The translations under genes and the position numbers were made by a program. From positions 1-25,439 of the forward strand of contig KN805428.1 in assembly GCA_000818945.1 (NCBI GenBank): a stretch of 25,439 nucleotides of DNA. Reading direction: 5' to 3'. Below the pieces are notes generated by a model, which was not told the origin of the DNA, did no database searches, and worked only from the letters and a program-made list of their open reading frames with translations. This stretch comes from Schizochytrium sp. CCTCC M209059 (taxonomy: Eukaryota > Sar > Bigyra > Thraustochytrida > Thraustochytriidae). Below, in pieces: positions 1 to 8,155 of the stretch. Positions within the stretch are counted from its first letter, which is position 1, and each line of letters starts with the position of its first letter.

Positions 1-60
1 GGCGCGGCGCGGCGGCTGCAGACGCAGCAGCGGTGGGCGCGGGCCTCGAGCAGCGGCAGC

Positions 61-741
61 ATGGGCCAGAAGCAGAGCAAGGGGGCCCAGGGCGAGAGCC
101 TGGCGCGGCAGCTGGCCGTGTACGAGTACTGGTTCAAGGCGTTCTCGGAGCACGATCCCCAGGAGGCGCTCGCCAAGTCCGGACGGCTGTGGTTTGGCGT
201 GGAAAACGGCAAGCCCGTGTCCGCCGAGGAAAAGGAGGCCATCGACAAGGACATTAAGGATAATTTTGGCGAAGATTTGCAAAAGTTCAAGCGCGGTGAG
301 TACGACGAGTGGCCCGAGACCGCCAAAGGCGTCACCTCGTGCTGCATCCTTGGCGACCAAATGTCGCGCAACATGTTCCGTGGCAAAGCCGAAGCCTTTG
401 CGCAGGATGAAAAGGTCCGCGGCATCGTCAAGGACGCTCTGCAGCACGGAATGGACGTCGATCAACCCTTTTATGTGCGCACCTTTTGGTACATGCCGTT
501 CATGCACTCGGAAGATCTCGAGGACCAAAAGCGCGTGCTCGAATTTTACGAAACTCAAGCTGGCTGTCTTCCGGACGGATGGCAAAAGACACAAGCGACG
601 AACGGTCTGCAATTTGCCAAGACTCACCACGATGTGATTGAGCGTTTTGGTCGCTTCCCCCACCGCAACGAAGTCCTCGGTCGCGAATCCACGCCCGAGG
701 AAATCGAATACCTCAAAACCGCCGACCGCTGGGGACAGTAA
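61..741 (+). CDS. DUF924 family protein with N-myristoylation-type start
   Basis: 226 aa. The family is mostly bacterial, predicted all-helical (TPR-like), and has no firmly assigned activity. Visible family signatures are DQMSRNMFRG (residues 99-108), FWYMPFMHSEDL (142-153) and DVIERFGRFPHRN (191-203), followed by the usual ST-PEE-YL ending. The length is slightly above the typical bacterial protein because of about 20 extra N-terminal residues. The ATG at 61 is chosen because it starts MGQKQS, which fits the N-myristoylation pattern (Gly2, Ser6), so the protein may sit on a membrane; that is inference. The stop codon overlaps a perfect GTAAGT (738-743), and a pyrimidine tract ending in TAG follows at 806-807, so an alternative spliced 3' end cannot be excluded. 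The family assignment is firm; the biochemical role is unknown. Confidence 0.9.
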   Translation: MGQKQSKGAQGESLARQLAVYEYWFKAFSEHDPQEALAKSGRLWFGVENGKPVSAEEKEAIDKDIKDNFGEDLQKFKRGEYDEWPETAKGVTSCCILGDQMSRNMFRGKAEAFAQDEKVRGIVKDALQHGMDVDQPFYVRTFWYMPFMHSEDLEDQKRVLEFYETQAGCLPDGWQKTQATNGLQFAKTHHDVIERFGRFPHRNEVLGRESTPEEIEYLKTADRWGQ

Positions 742-807
742 GTAAGCCCATGAAACCAATTCTTTTCCTTTTTCCCGCAAGAGCCACTCTTCTTCTCTTT
801 TGTGTAG
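738..807 (+). other. Possible 70-nt intron overlapping the DUF924 stop codon
   Basis: GTAAGT begins inside the last sense codon and stop of the DUF924 gene. A pyrimidine-rich stretch ending in TGTGTAG closes at 807. Splicing would keep the last Gln and add about 15 codons that run into the decayed repeat copy before a stop. The family normally ends about where the unspliced stop lies, so this is probably either unused or a minor isoform. Confidence 0.25.
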
Positions 808-811
808 GAAC

Positions 812-1355
812 ACATTAGCCGTGGTCCTTCCCATGAGCCCAATGGACCTAGTCTAATCTATACCGATACGGCTGACATGAGTCACCCCCATGGCACTCCT
901 TTTCATGCACGCTGGCATAAACCTTGACAATATCATGGTCAAGCTTGCTTCAACCCAAGGTTCGGTGGATTCTACAACAAGACTATCCAGATAGGTAAGG
1001 TCTACCAGTCCTCTGATCTTTGTAGAAACGCAAGTCGCGCAACTATTTGACAAGAGGCTACTTCTATAGGTCCAAGGCTACTTGAAGCGTTATCCTTCAG
1101 ATCTGAGCCGAGTCAAACGCCGACAGCTGTGCCTGTGAGAGCGCTCGATTAAACGATGGTTATTATAAGCAAAACCTTCTCCAAGATTACGTTGTTGAGC
1201 TTTTGACCAAGCCGGACGATGAGACAGACAATGGCATGAGAGTGCAGCACATCATCAATAAAACTCAAGCCCACACTCAACGATAGGCTTGTGCGTTTGG
1301 CGCACAACTAGCTAAAATATCTTTGAATATCCCTCGAGCCGGATCTGAGCGAATT
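812..1355 (+). pseudogene. Decayed, 5'-truncated copy of the local gene family (copy 1)
   Basis: Nucleotide similarity to the intact copies starts at the region encoding VLPMCPMGPI (about 812-845) and runs through the segments for LYQSSD, QGNFKRCPSQL, ILLQGHDVELLTNPSD and the RIINESQAH tail to about 1300. It continues into the 3' flank (GAATTATTCT at about 1350). The reading frame is broken by several stops and length changes, and the N-terminal third is missing. It is the most diverged of the two truncated copies, so probably the older. It lies in the same orientation as the intact copies. Confidence 0.75.
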
Positions 1356-1360
1356 ATTCT

Positions 1361-1432
1361 CATTCATTCATTCATTCATTCATTCATTCATTCATTCATT
1401 CATTCTTTTTTCTTTCATTCATTCATTCATTC
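1361..1432 (+). repeat. (CATT)n microsatellite
   Basis: About eleven uninterrupted CATT units (1361-1405), then a TTTTTTC interruption and about four more ATTC units. It sits just downstream of decayed copy 1, in the place where intact copies carry a TTTC-rich tract. Confidence 0.95.
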
Positions 1433-1449
1433 TTTCTCTCCAAATATTT

Positions 1450-1770
1450 CTTATAATTTCCACACAAGACTTGGTCCACTCTACAGCGAGACTGTTCAGC
1501 TGTTCAGGGTGTCGCCGGGGCTCTACCAGTCCTCTGACCAGAGCGGCCCGGGCCGCGTGTTCATCAAGATGCAAGTTGCAGTTGCTCCATGGCAGGCTAC
1601 TTCTCAAGGTCCAAGGCTACTTCAAGCGTTGTCCTTCACAGCTGAAGGAGATCACACGCCAACGGCTCGCTGTGACTATGAGCGCGCGATCCAACGATGG
1701 CCATGATGAGGTCCTTCTTCAAGATTACGTCGTAAAGCTTTGGACCAAGCCGAGCGAATTGTGTCGTCGG
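1450..1770 (+). pseudogene. 5'-truncated, frameshifted copy of the local gene family (copy 2)
   Basis: The segment beginning near LGPLYSETVQLF is almost identical to the intact copies up to the MQVA position (about 1578). The match then moves to another frame through QGYFKRCPSQLKE, GHDEVLLQDY and WTKPSE. The break is a short length change near 1578-1590. The N-terminal half is absent, and the copy begins next to the CATT microsatellite. It is much less diverged than copy 1, so recent. The far C-terminus (the RIINESQAH region) is also missing. Confidence 0.8.
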
Positions 1771-1831
1771 AAAAAGACATAGGAACAACTATAAAAAGGA
1801 CAAGAAGAGCAAGACTGATAATTATGATAAA

Positions 1832-2000
1832 GACAATCATGATAAAAACAGTCATGATAACACAATTAGGCCTAGGCCCTATGATAACAAAAGTCCTAAT
1901 AAGACAATTATGATAAAAACAGTCATGATAACACAATTAGGCCCTCTGATAACATGAATCCTGATAAAACAATTATGATAAAACAAGATAAAAAAAATTG
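1832..2000. repeat. GATAA-rich tandem repeat, unit about 71 bp
   Basis: A unit beginning GACAATCATGATAAAAACAG at 1832 recurs at 1903 (one base changed early on) and a partial third start lies near 1969. Each unit contains several ATGATAA/CTGATAA submotifs and an AATTAGGCC block. The stretch is strongly AT-rich and lies between copy 2 and the first intact family member. Confidence 0.85.
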
Positions 2001-2377
2001 TGATAATATATTATAATGATAATGTCGACCACGTGTTTGCGTACGCATTACCAGGGAAAGCAACCGAGTACGACCCTCGCGAGGATCACGCAACCGATGA
2101 GAGCACCCTAGAGTTCGCACCAGCCTCGCCTACTGACTCGCCAGCATGTTTTGAAGAACCAATATTTAAATAATATCAAAACCTTTTGAATAATTGTTAT
2201 TATATTCCAAAAGCCAGTCAGACGGTGTCTCATGAATCTAAATAAAACTAAAATTGATCTTAAAATTATATTTGGCTCGATCTGCAACTGTCACGCCAAC
2301 CAGACACCAAACGCGATAGAGCTCAGGATTGACCCCTCTTTCCGACGTTTGTCACATCAAGCAGAGAGAAGTCAATC
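2001..2377 (+). promoter_or_regulatory. AT-rich 5' flank of the first intact family copy
   Basis: No convincing gene is visible. The stretch is AT-rich (about 2150-2275) and ends in the leader CAGAGAGAAGTCAATC directly before the ATG. That 16-nt leader is also found directly before the second copy, while sequence further upstream is unrelated, so the duplicated block begins near 2360. Promoter function is inferred from position only. Confidence 0.4.
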
Positions 2378-3250
2378 ATGAACTCAGCCAATAACAACCA
2401 AGGAAATGTCGACTTCGACGACTCCGCTAGCTTCGGATCCTTCGGCAATCTAGCTCAGATTGACGATTTCCCCATGGAGATAGACAGCGACCACCAGTAT
2501 GAAGCCGAAAACGAGACCCCCATGCTCGAAGACTCGCAAGGACAGGACTATTTCACGCCGTCCGCTCCGGCCCAGTTTGCGGCTGGGCATGGGCATGCCC
2601 CTACATTGCCGATGCCTCCCACGACCATGCAGCAGCATAATGCGGCTGAGCATGCCCCTGCCTCGTGGCCAACTCCGCTGTCCTTGGAGCAGGATGCGGC
2701 CGCACAGGCCTCTCAGGACCAAGTCCTTCCCATGTGCCCAATGGGCCCAATCTACACCGATACGGCGGCCATGAGAGCCATAATTATTCTCTTGTGGTGC
2801 GTTGTGCACCCTGACAGCGTGATCATTACGCTCGATTTCCTCTCGAGACTTGGTCCACTTTACAGCGAGACTGTTCAGCTGTTTAGGGTGTCGCCGGGGC
2901 TCTACCAGTCCTCTGACCAGAGCGGCCCGGGCCGCTTCTTTATCGAGATCCAAGTTGCACAGTTGTCTAATGGCATGCTCTTTCTCATGGTCCAAGGCAA
3001 CTTCAAGCGTTGTCCTTCACAGCTGAAGAATACCACGCACCGACAGTGCACTATGACTGTAAGGGCTCGATTCAACAGTGGCCATGATGAGATCCTTCTC
3101 CAAGGTCACGACGTTGAGCTTTTGACCAACCCGAGCGATAAAAAGAATAGCGCGAGAAAGCAGCGAATTATCAATGAATCTCAAGCGCACTTTCAACGAT
3201 GCGCTGATGCGTTTGGCACTCCACTGGCTCCTGTCTTCGGCTTTCACTAG
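2378..3250 (+). CDS. Unrecognised tandem-family protein, copy A
   Basis: 290 aa; I do not recognise the family. The N-terminal half (about 1-125) is acidic and rich in Q, A and P, and looks disordered, like an activation domain. The C-terminal half is predicted to be beta-rich: LLWCVVHPDSVIITLDF, LFRVSPGLYQSSD, RFFIEIQV, QGNFKRCPSQL, TVRARFNSGHDEILLQGHDV, then LLTNPSDKKNSARK and an amphipathic tail. A sandwich ending in a strand plus a basic NPSDKK-RK segment recalls Ig-like transcription-factor domains (CSL, Rel, Runt), but this is only a shape-level guess. It is about 85 percent identical by eye to copy B. It ends four residues early because CAG became TAG at 3248. The start is supported by the shared leader. 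Confidence 0.7.
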   Translation: MNSANNNQGNVDFDDSASFGSFGNLAQIDDFPMEIDSDHQYEAENETPMLEDSQGQDYFTPSAPAQFAAGHGHAPTLPMPPTTMQQHNAAEHAPASWPTPLSLEQDAAAQASQDQVLPMCPMGPIYTDTAAMRAIIILLWCVVHPDSVIITLDFLSRLGPLYSETVQLFRVSPGLYQSSDQSGPGRFFIEIQVAQLSNGMLFLMVQGNFKRCPSQLKNTTHRQCTMTVRARFNSGHDEILLQGHDVELLTNPSDKKNSARKQRIINESQAHFQRCADAFGTPLAPVFGFH

Positions 3251-3306
3251 GGCCAGAACTGAGAAAACTATTCTTTTTCGTCCTCGCAGCGTTTCTTTCA
3301 CAATTT

Positions 3307-3309
3307 TCT

Positions 3310-3341
<32 letters not shown>

Positions 3342-3390
3342 TCATTCATTCTTTCTTTCTTTCAAAACTTCTTTCTCAATTTCTTTCTTT
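3307..3390 (+). repeat. (CTTT)n microsatellite and T/C-rich tract
   Basis: A nearly perfect run of CTTT units from 3307 to 3364 with one CATTCATT interruption, followed by a looser T/C tract. It lies in the 3' flank of copy A. Copy B (5085-5160) and decayed copy 1 (1361-1432) have equivalent tracts. Confidence 0.9.
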
Positions 3391-3444
3391 ATTTCCTATG
3401 CAAGCCGAGCCTATTTTGCAAGCACATAGACAGGACTTCCTTGA

Positions 3445-3500
3445 TTGTAGTTTCTTCCTTTCCTCACCTTCGGTCGCTACGCGGGAGCGCGGGCTCCGGC
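3445..3500 (+). repeat. Direct repeat, first copy (about 55 bp)
   Basis: TTGTAGTTTCTTCCT, then CTCACCTTCGGTCGCT, ending GCGCGGGCTCCGGC. It matches 3906-3961 in the same orientation with only a few substitutions. Function unknown. Confidence 0.8.
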
Positions 3501-3905
3501 AGATCCCGCGAGCCTCGCGCACCGCAAAAGTGCCGGCGGCCCAGCCGCGCGCAGCGCAGACAGAGGGCGCAAGGGAGACCCACCAGCCTCGTGCATCAGC
3601 AGATGTTCTTCGCAGCAAGTGCACGCACACGAAGAGGAGCGCTCGCAGGAGGCTTCACGGCCGAACTTGCGTAGAAAACCCCAGACGATCTCCGGGAGCG
3701 TATACGACTTCCGGTCGCACGATCTCCAGAAACACAGGACTTCCACATCTCATCATTCTGCACCATGCTTCTTCATCTATTCCATACGTAGTATATGGCA
3801 CTAACATAATCACCAGTGCTTCTTGTTCATGTAAGAAAACATTAGTAAACGAACTACGCGTAGACCCTAGGTGCGATTTTTATCATGATTAGAATTCGTT
3901 GTATC

Positions 3906-3961
3906 GTTGTAGTTTCTTCCTACCTCACCTTCGATCGCTGCGCGGTAGCGCGGGCTCCGGC
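3906..3961 (+). repeat. Direct repeat, second copy (about 55 bp)
   Basis: Partner of 3445-3500. The two copies are about 460 bp apart and both lie between the intact family genes. They could mark the edges of an insertion or a duplicated regulatory segment; no coding sequence is evident between them. Confidence 0.8.
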
Positions 3962-4156
3962 TCAGACAGCGAGCGCACTGCTCAGCCAAAGCAGAACCGA
4001 AACCCGCGGCGGGCCCAGACGTGAGAAGTAGCATATACACAAGGACTGTGACACGATCAACGCTTTTTGTTCCCCCGGAGAACGATTAAAAGAAGAAATT
4101 CTAAAAGAGGAAACGGAAAAGTGAAATTAAAAAGGAAAGACAGAGAGAAGTCAATC

Positions 4157-5041
4157 ATGAACTCAGCCAATAACAACCAAGGATATGACGACTTCGACGA
4201 CTCCGCTAGCTTCGGATTCTTAGGCAGTCCAGCTCAGATTGACGATTTTCTCATGGAGATAGACAGCGATCACCAGCACGAAGCCGAAAACGAGACCCCC
4301 ATGCTCGAAGACTCGCAAGGACAGGACTATGTCACGCCGTCCGCTCCGGCCCAATCTGCGGCTGAGCATGGGCATACCCCTACATTGCCGATGCCTCCCA
4401 CGACCATGCAGCACCATGATGCGGCTGACCATGCCCCTGCCTCGTGGCCAACTCCGCTGCCCTTGGAGCAGGATGCGGCTGCACAGGCCTCTCAGGACCA
4501 AGTCCTTCCCCTGTGCCCAACGGGCCAGATCTGGACCGATAAGGTGCCCCTGAGAGCTATGGTGTTTCTCTTGTGGTGCGTTGTGCACCCTGACAGCGTG
4601 ATCATTACGCTCGATTTCTACTCGAGACTTGGTCCACTCTACAGCGAGACTGTTGAGCTGTTCAGGGTGTCGCCGGGGCTCTACCAGTCCTCTAACCAGA
4701 GCGGCCCAGGCCGCTTCTTTATCAAGATCCAACTTGCACAGTTGTTTAATAACAGGCTGTTTCTCAAGGCCCAAGGCAACTTCAAGCGTTGTCCTTCACA
4801 GCTGAAGGATATTACCCACCGACAGTGCACTGTGACTGTAAGGGCTCGATTCAACAGTGGCCATGATGAGATCCTTCTCCAAGGTCACGACGTTGAGCTT
4901 TTGACCAACCCGAGCGATAAAAAGAATGGCGCGAGAAAGCAGCGAATTATCAATGAGTCTCAAGCGCACTTTCAACGATGCGCTGATGCGTTTGGCACTC
5001 AACTGGCTGCTGTCTTCGGCTTTCACCAGGGCCAGAACTGA
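4157..5041 (+). CDS. Unrecognised tandem-family protein, copy B
   Basis: 294 aa, paralogue of the gene at 2378. It has the same two-part build: an acidic Q/A/P-rich N-terminal half and a beta-rich C-terminal half with LFRVSPGLYQSS, GRFFIKIQLAQL, QGNFKRCPSQLK and GHDVELLTNPSDKKN. It keeps the longer C-terminus HQGQN that copy A lost. The ATG at 4157 is chosen over an upstream non-ATG in-frame extension because the similarity to copy A begins in the 16-nt leader just before it. In the first 390 nt most differences from copy A change the amino acid (about 20 replacement against 5 silent by eye), while the C-terminal half is better conserved. No enzyme motif, signal peptide or membrane segment is visible. 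Nuclear function is only a guess. Confidence 0.75.
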   Translation: MNSANNNQGYDDFDDSASFGFLGSPAQIDDFLMEIDSDHQHEAENETPMLEDSQGQDYVTPSAPAQSAAEHGHTPTLPMPPTTMQHHDAADHAPASWPTPLPLEQDAAAQASQDQVLPLCPTGQIWTDKVPLRAMVFLLWCVVHPDSVIITLDFYSRLGPLYSETVELFRVSPGLYQSSNQSGPGRFFIKIQLAQLFNNRLFLKAQGNFKRCPSQLKDITHRQCTVTVRARFNSGHDEILLQGHDVELLTNPSDKKNGARKQRIINESQAHFQRCADAFGTQLAAVFGFHQGQN

Positions 5042-5084
5042 AAAATTATTCTCTTTCGTTCTCCCAGCGTTTCTTTCACAATTT

Positions 5085-5160
5085 TTAAAAAGTTCTTTCT
5101 TTTTCGTTTCCTCTCTCATTTTTTTTCCTTCTAAATTTTTTTCTTTCTCAATTTCTTTGG
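5085..5160 (+). repeat. T/C-rich tract in the 3' flank of copy B
   Basis: Irregular TTTC/TTCT-rich sequence after the copy B stop, positionally equivalent to the microsatellite after copy A. It is less regular than the other two. Confidence 0.7.
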
Positions 5161-5261
5161 TTCCAAATGTTTATTTTCTAAAGTGGGGACGGAAAATAAT
5201 AAAACTCGGTCCCATTCGTTTATACTTAAAACTAAACGCAGTCCCATACATTCCCCCCTCA

Positions 5262-5568
5262 TCGAGATTCGGATCCAGTGACAGCTTGGACGAGCCCGGC
5301 ATCATGGAATCAGACAGCGTCCAGGAGCAACATTGGTACAGTGCTGAAGGAGATGAGAATCCCCTGCTGCGTTAGGAGCACTACCTTGGCTTCGTGGAGT
5401 CTGACGCTGCCTCGCCGATGCCTCCGCTGCACTTTGAGCAGCACGCGACTGAACGTGAGCATGACTCTATCCATTGGATGGATGCCTTTGGCACCCAGGG
5501 CGGATAATCGAGCTGAGCAAGCCCCTGAGGAGCAGGTCTTTCCCATGGACCAAACAAACTTTGAATGA
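5262..5568 (+). pseudogene. Diverged relic of the family's N-terminal half (copy 5)
   Basis: The stretch near 5262-5310 reads FGSSDSLDEPGIMESDS, which lines up with FGSFGNLAQIDDFPMEIDSD of copy A. It is followed by EGDENPLL (compare AENETPML), then in another frame SPMPPLHFEQHA (compare LPMPPTTMQQHN) and EEQVFPM (compare QDQVLPM) before a stop at about 5566. The frame carries an in-frame stop near 5373. The C-terminal domain is absent. The similarity is weak but collinear. Confidence 0.5.
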
Positions 5569-5691
5569 CTTGTAAAGAAATAGAATTTTCAATGTTTTGG
5601 TGTCTTCTTCTAGTCCACGTTTTCCCAGTTCAACCAGTGCCACGTGGAGGCTGGAAAAAAAGAAAGCAAGCAAACTAAAATATGAGAGATT

Positions 5692-7803
5692 CTAGAACGG
5701 AGACTCGCCACTGTACTGCCAGGACTGGTCCCGATCTTGATCCTGGTCAAAGTCGCTATAGCCGTCAGTGGTCCAGCCAGCTTCCTCCTCAATTTCGCGC
5801 TCCTCTTCGGCGGATGCCAAACGCGCATACTCGACCGCGACGAAACGGTCCCAGTCGGTGAAGTCAGGATTTTCGTGCTGAGCGCGGATCCAGTGCGGGT
5901 CCCGCTGCTCAAACGCAATAAATTTGGTCATATTGAAGAGGATGTTGAACATCATGCCGCTGATCTTAATCACGGCGGGCTTGCAAAAGTCAGCAAGGAC
6001 AAAAGCGCCCTCGGTGCGTGGGTGCACAAAGTCGTGCGCTTGACACAAAACGTCTGCAAACGAAATGGCCTCGTGCCCGTACGACTGCAACCTCGTAAGC
6101 TGTTCGTTGTAGAACGCCTTCATTTCCCATGGTCGAATGACACCATCCCCGTCGAGATCAACGCAGTCAAACCAATATCGAATACTCGCCTCGTTACTCT
6201 TGTCTTCCTCGGCGAGAAAAAAGTAGACGAAATCTTCGTAGCCCATCCGTCCCTGCGCGTCTCCGCTCATGAATGGATACACGGGCTGCTCAAAGATGCG
6301 ATCCACAATCTTGGGTACTAGCGCGTGACCTCCGTGTCGCATCAGATCCTCCTTGGACAGCAGAAAGTCATGATCGGTGTCAAGTTCCCAGAACTTTACG
6401 TAGCATACGTAAAAGCCCTCGTAGTTAAAATATTTGAAGACAAGGTTGATGTCTTCTTCTTCGTCTACCTGATGGCAGACATCGAGTAAATCGGAATGTC
6501 GAAATTCTCGCCTCGAGATGCGTCCGCTGCGTGAGGTGTTGACGCGAAACATGATGCGCGCGGCCACCGTGCGCGCGTACTTTTCTTGAAATTCAGGCGT
6601 GCTCTCCAAAAATTCAAGACCGGGATGGTACGCCAAAAGTTCCTCGAGGTGCGGCAAGAGATCTTCGCTCACAATATAGTCCCTGTGCATCGGCTTGAGG
6701 AGCCGAAAGAAGCGATCATGCTCGTCGAAAGGTTCCATTTCTCGAGCCCAGAATTCGAGAAACTGAGACTTGCTAATCACGGCATCATCGTCGCAACCGT
6801 CAGCGTTCCCCCCCTGAGGCCCGCGCTTTGTCTCTTCCTCGCTTCCGTCACGTTTGCTCTCGAATGCGTCTTTGCCTTCGTCATCAGTTTCGGATCTTTC
6901 CTGCTGCGGCGGTGAGGAGCTCACTTCGAGAATCCGTCTGCAGAGGCTCTCATTGAGAAATGTTGGAAAATTGCAAAGTCCTTTGCAAATAGAGACAAAG
7001 TCGTTCTTGGCAATAGACTCATTCTCTGCACAGTCGAAATAACGGTCTGCTTCGCTCAGGAGCTCGCCAGAGAGGCCCTTGGGCGACACAGGAGGATGTG
7101 ACTGGGGAAGACGCAGTGGCGGAATGTGCTGCGCGTTTTTTGAAAGAGAACTTGTTGGTGTTTGTTTTTCTGGATTCGCGTCGCTCGTCTTCGTTTCGCT
7201 CCCCGAGGCGTTAGTAAGCGGCGCAAATGCAGGACCGTTGCTATCCGGAGAGGCTGCGGGCGCTTTACCAGAGATTGCGCGAGGCGCTAGCTGTGCAAAG
7301 CCCGCGCGAGGCGATCGTGCTCTTGGAGAGGCTCGCGGAGAAGACATGGGTGACGACCGTGGTGACGCCGGAGAACGGGGGCTTCTAGGAGGGGAGAAGG
7401 CGCCTGCGCGCGGCCCACCTGCTGCTCCTGCTCGAGGCGAGAGGACTGGAGACGAAAGCGAGCGTACAGCGCTCGCCGGTAGCTCTAGGCCAGCTTCAAA
7501 GTCGTCAACTAATCGTGAAAGGACCCCATGGTGGCCCTCGTGCGAGAGGAACTTGAACATGAGCTCGTCCAGCTTAAGCTGCGTCCCCGGCACCGTGGAT
7601 CCGCTCGCAAGACCGGTCGCCAGAGGCGCAAGACCTGCAATCGCATCGTTCTCACGAGCAAAGCCGGCAGCGCTCGGGACACCGGGCTCGTCGCGCCGTC
7701 TGCGACCGGGTTCGGCACCAAGCTTTTTCTGCGCCTGCGCGCCTGTGAAGTGGCGCGTCTCGCTGGTCTCCCGGCGCGGGTCTTCGGACGAGACCGTCAT
7801 CAT
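5692..7803 (-). CDS. Protein phosphatase 2A regulatory subunit B'' (PPP2R3-like, EF-hand)
   Basis: 703 aa from the ATG at 7803. The B'' subunits target the PP2A A/C core to substrates and respond to calcium. Residues 1-240 are low-complexity and rich in SP, RSP and SPR sites, suggesting proline-directed phosphorylation. The B'' core runs from about 250 to 660. It contains FFRLLKPMHRDYIVSEDLLP, VFKYFNYEGFYVCYVKFWEL, a first EF-hand loop DTDHDFLLSKED (about 475-486), a second canonical loop DLDGDGVIRPWE (about 549-560) and the typical VYPFMSGD and CVDLDGDG surroundings. An acidic tail closes the protein. The frame stays open upstream to 8205 without an ATG (a TTG lies at 7824), so a longer or non-AUG form is possible. 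It is divergent with the RBBP4-like gene. The family call is firm. Confidence 0.93.
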   Translation of the reverse strand: MMTVSSEDPRRETSETRHFTGAQAQKKLGAEPGRRRRDEPGVPSAAGFARENDAIAGLAPLATGLASGSTVPGTQLKLDELMFKFLSHEGHHGVLSRLVDDFEAGLELPASAVRSLSSPVLSPRAGAAGGPRAGAFSPPRSPRSPASPRSSPMSSPRASPRARSPRAGFAQLAPRAISGKAPAASPDSNGPAFAPLTNASGSETKTSDANPEKQTPTSSLSKNAQHIPPLRLPQSHPPVSPKGLSGELLSEADRYFDCAENESIAKNDFVSICKGLCNFPTFLNESLCRRILEVSSSPPQQERSETDDEGKDAFESKRDGSEEETKRGPQGGNADGCDDDAVISKSQFLEFWAREMEPFDEHDRFFRLLKPMHRDYIVSEDLLPHLEELLAYHPGLEFLESTPEFQEKYARTVAARIMFRVNTSRSGRISRREFRHSDLLDVCHQVDEEEDINLVFKYFNYEGFYVCYVKFWELDTDHDFLLSKEDLMRHGGHALVPKIVDRIFEQPVYPFMSGDAQGRMGYEDFVYFFLAEEDKSNEASIRYWFDCVDLDGDGVIRPWEMKAFYNEQLTRLQSYGHEAISFADVLCQAHDFVHPRTEGAFVLADFCKPAVIKISGMMFNILFNMTKFIAFEQRDPHWIRAQHENPDFTDWDRFVAVEYARLASAEEEREIEEEAGWTTDGYSDFDQDQDRDQSWQYSGESPF

Positions 7804-8094
7804 CGCCCGCAAAGTCGCCCGCAAAGTCGCTTCTCCGGTCGTGGCGGGCGGCGCAGCGGCGAATGTGAACGTGTTCGTCTTTACGCGCGCGGGCGCGCGC
7901 GCCCCGGTCGCGGCGCCGCAGGAGCCGCGCCCGTGGGATGGACGGATGAAATTTGGGCTCTCCTCGCCGGCGTCAAACGGGCTCGTTGGCGATGGATGTT
8001 GCTGGCCCAGAGACCGCGCGGGCGACGTCGCGCCGCGCCACGCGCGGCGCGCCGGTAGCGGAGGCCGGCCGGCCGGGGAAAGCTGAGCGCGGAC

Positions 8095-8155
8095 GCGGGC
8101 GCGAGCGAGGGCGAGCGCGAGGGCGAGAGCGAGAGCGAGAGCAAGAGCGAGAGCG
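8095..8155 (+). repeat. (GAGAGC)n / GCGAGA-type hexamer repeat
   Basis: A run of GAGCGA/GAGAGC units with small interruptions in the GC-rich leader region of the PP2A B'' gene. It is purine-rich on the plus strand. Confidence 0.85.

Larger units (their letters stand above)
3251..4156 (+). other. Interval between family copies A and B
   Basis: The shared 3' flank of the family continues to about 3300 and passes into a CTTT microsatellite (3307-3364). A GC-richer block follows (about 3470-3680), then AT-richer DNA. Two direct repeats of about 55 bp lie at 3445-3500 and 3906-3961. The last 80 bases before copy B are A-rich. Open frames here (for example 3398-3892) show no protein-like composition or recognised motif, so I call no gene. 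Confidence 0.6.

Noticed and set aside
1323..1706. Frame running from the CATT repeat into copy 2, as a possible new fusion gene
   Set aside because: The N-terminal part is translated microsatellite (IHSF repeats), and the family match is lost at the frameshift near 1580.
1786..1800. TATAAAAAGG as a TATA box
   Set aside because: It lies at the end of a pseudogene and before a repeat array, with no coding sequence at a suitable distance.
7079..8086. Plus-strand frame of 335 codons
   Set aside because: Antisense shadow of the GC-rich, SP-rich N-terminal part of the PP2A B'' gene; composition is arginine, alanine and glycine only.
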